From: Aquilaria yunnanensis
Lineage: Eukaryota > Streptophyta > Magnoliopsida > Malvales > Thymelaeaceae
Direction: 5' to 3'
Length of the DNA: 64,000 nucleotides
Assembly: GCA_039654915.1 (NCBI GenBank)
Contig: CM077597.1
Coordinates: forward strand, 55,332,001 to 55,396,000
This document shows positions 62,994 to 64,000 of this stretch, piece after piece. The position numbers were made by a program, and so were the translations under genes. The first letter of the stretch is position 1; each line of letters starts with the position of its first letter. The notes beneath the pieces were generated by a model, which saw only the letters and a program-made list of their open reading frames with translations, searched no databases and was not told the DNA's origin.

Positions 62994-63934
62994 GGGATGC
63001 AACACGAGGACTTCCCGGCACGTCACCGATGCCAGTACTACTCTCGCCCAACCACGCTTAACTGCGGAGTTCTGATGGGATCCGGTGCATTAGTGCTGGT
63101 ATGATCGCATCCGTCAACCAACGCCGCTTATTTTCCATTATCCGTAGTGGTCTTTTTCCCCTTCATCGTGAGTGCTACACGTCACGAAAGAACCGTGGGG
63201 CCGATAAAGTGGGACATTTTAATCCAGCAACTAGTCAGAAAACTTGGTAGAAATTCTGAAACATAATTTTGAGCCCTGGTTATCTGCTACAAACAGAGAA
63301 ACCAGAAGCAAAACCGACCCGAAAAAGAAAATAACGGGTGCAACATGAGGACTTCCCGGCACGTCACCGATGCCAGCACTACTCTCGCCGAAGCACGCTT
63401 AACTGCGGAGTTCTGATGGGATCCGGTGCATTAGTGCTGGTATGATCGCATCCGTCAACCAACGCCGCTTATTTTCCATTATCCGTACCGGTCTTTTTCC
63501 CCTTCATCGTGAGTGCTACACGTCACGAACGAACCGTGGGGCCGATAAAGTAGGAAATTTTAATCCAGCAACTAGACCCGAAAAAGAAAATAGGGGATGC
63601 AACACGAGGACTTCCCGGCACGTCACCGATGCCAGTACTACTCTCGCCCAAGCACGCTTAACTGCGGAGTTCTGATGGGATCCGGTGCATTAGTGCTGGT
63701 ATGATCGCATCCGTCAACCAACGCCGCTTATTTTCCATTATCCGTAGTGGTCTTTTTCCCCTTCATCGTGAGTGCTACACGTCACGAAAGAACCGTGGGG
63801 CCGATAAAGTGGGACATTTTAATCCAGCAACTAGTCAGAAAACTTGGTAGAAATTCTGAAACATAATTTTGAGCCCCGGTTATCTGCCACAAACAGAGAA
63901 ACCAGAAGCAAAACCGACCCGAAAAAGAAAATAA

Positions 63935-64000
63935 CGGGTGCAACATGAGGACTTCCCGGCACGTCACCGATGCCAGCACTACTCTCGCCTAAGCACGCTT
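63935..64000 (-). rRNA. 5S rRNA, long-class, truncated by window end
   Basis: This is the 3' part of a long-class gene (CATGAGG and AACGGGTGC on the plus strand). It carries A77G and G64A as well. Its 5' half lies beyond the window. Confidence 0.88.

Larger units (their letters stand above)
1..64000 (-). repeat. Tandem 5S rDNA array, 233 complete units, head to tail
   Basis: The window is filled end to end by units of 259 bp (short) or 341 bp (long), all with the 5S gene on the minus strand. Gene 5' ends are spaced 258, 259, 341 or 342 bp throughout; the only exception is one 230-bp unit near the right end. There is no unique sequence, transposon, tRNA or protein gene between units, so no stretch over 300 bp lacks a 5S gene. 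Plant 5S genes usually form such arrays, separate from the 18S-5.8S-25S arrays, although linked arrangements exist. Both window ends lie inside the array. A positional rule serves all blocks below: a gene whose 5' base is at position g occupies g-118 to g, except for seven 120-nt genes noted separately. Confidence 0.98.
62764..64000 (-). rRNA. 5S rRNA gene block 10 (4 genes plus partial), divergent edge units
   Basis: Gene 5' ends: 62882, 63112, 63453 and 63712, plus a gene cut by the window end (63935-64000, only its 3' 66 nt). These units differ more from the consensus than any others. Gene 62882 has a short-type body after a long spacer. Gene 63112 has C61G. Gene 63453 has A77G and G64C. 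The partial gene has A77G and G64A. The spacers carry ATCTGCCACAAAC or ATCTGCTACAAAC instead of the usual ATCTCCCACGAAC. The spacer before 63712 mixes short and long diagnostic bases (CGAACGAACC, GGGGCCGAT, GTAGGAAATT). Confidence 0.9.

Noticed and set aside
1..64000. CRISPR-like array of regular repeats
   Set aside because: The unit is 259-341 bp, repeats and spacers are both conserved, and the repeated core is recognisably a plant 5S rRNA gene. No cas-like genes are present.

Overview
The whole window is one uninterrupted tandem array of plant nuclear 5S ribosomal RNA genes. Every gene lies on the minus strand, head to tail. I count 233 complete genes plus a 66-nt gene fragment at the right end. 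No protein-coding gene is supported: the 61-, 77- and 93-codon open frames that recur with the repeat are by-products of reading the 5S gene and its spacer in other frames. The RNA (starts GGATGCGATCATACC, ends TTGCATCCC) closely matches the land-plant 5S consensus as I remember it. Each gene has the plant layout of upstream elements (AT-rich patch near -28, GC at -12/-11, C at -1) and a T-run terminator a few bases past its 3' end. This points to a seed-plant-like nuclear genome; I cannot name the species.

Two unit classes alternate. The common short (S) unit is 259 bp: a 119-nt gene and a 140-bp spacer. The long (L) unit is 341 bp, because the spacer downstream of the gene carries 82 extra bases. 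There are 43 L spacers: 31 up to about 33 kb and only 12 after that. L genes carry linked changes (G68T, G108A, T116C, C119G). Three of these break pairs in helices I and V, so the L genes look like a decaying class. S genes are largely uniform; roughly 145 carry no change that I noticed.

Layout: 0-6.4 kb, mixed L/S units with a 1118-bp duplication; 6.4-20.4 kb, two tandem copies of a 6967-bp block; 20-33 kb, repeated L/S modules; 33-44 kb, S-rich with 1894-bp and 1294-bp duplications; 44.2-52.6 kb, two nearly identical 4226-bp blocks with an inner 4-unit period; 52.6-62.5 kb, S-rich; 62.5-64 kb, divergent and rearranged units that suggest the array edge is near.

The most interesting observation is that all intact genes share five substitutions relative to the remembered angiosperm 5S consensus. 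All five fall in helix IV and the C-box, and they form two compensatory pair flips plus one mismatch repair. The RNA fold is kept while the internal promoter sequence (the TFIIIA C-box) is rewritten.
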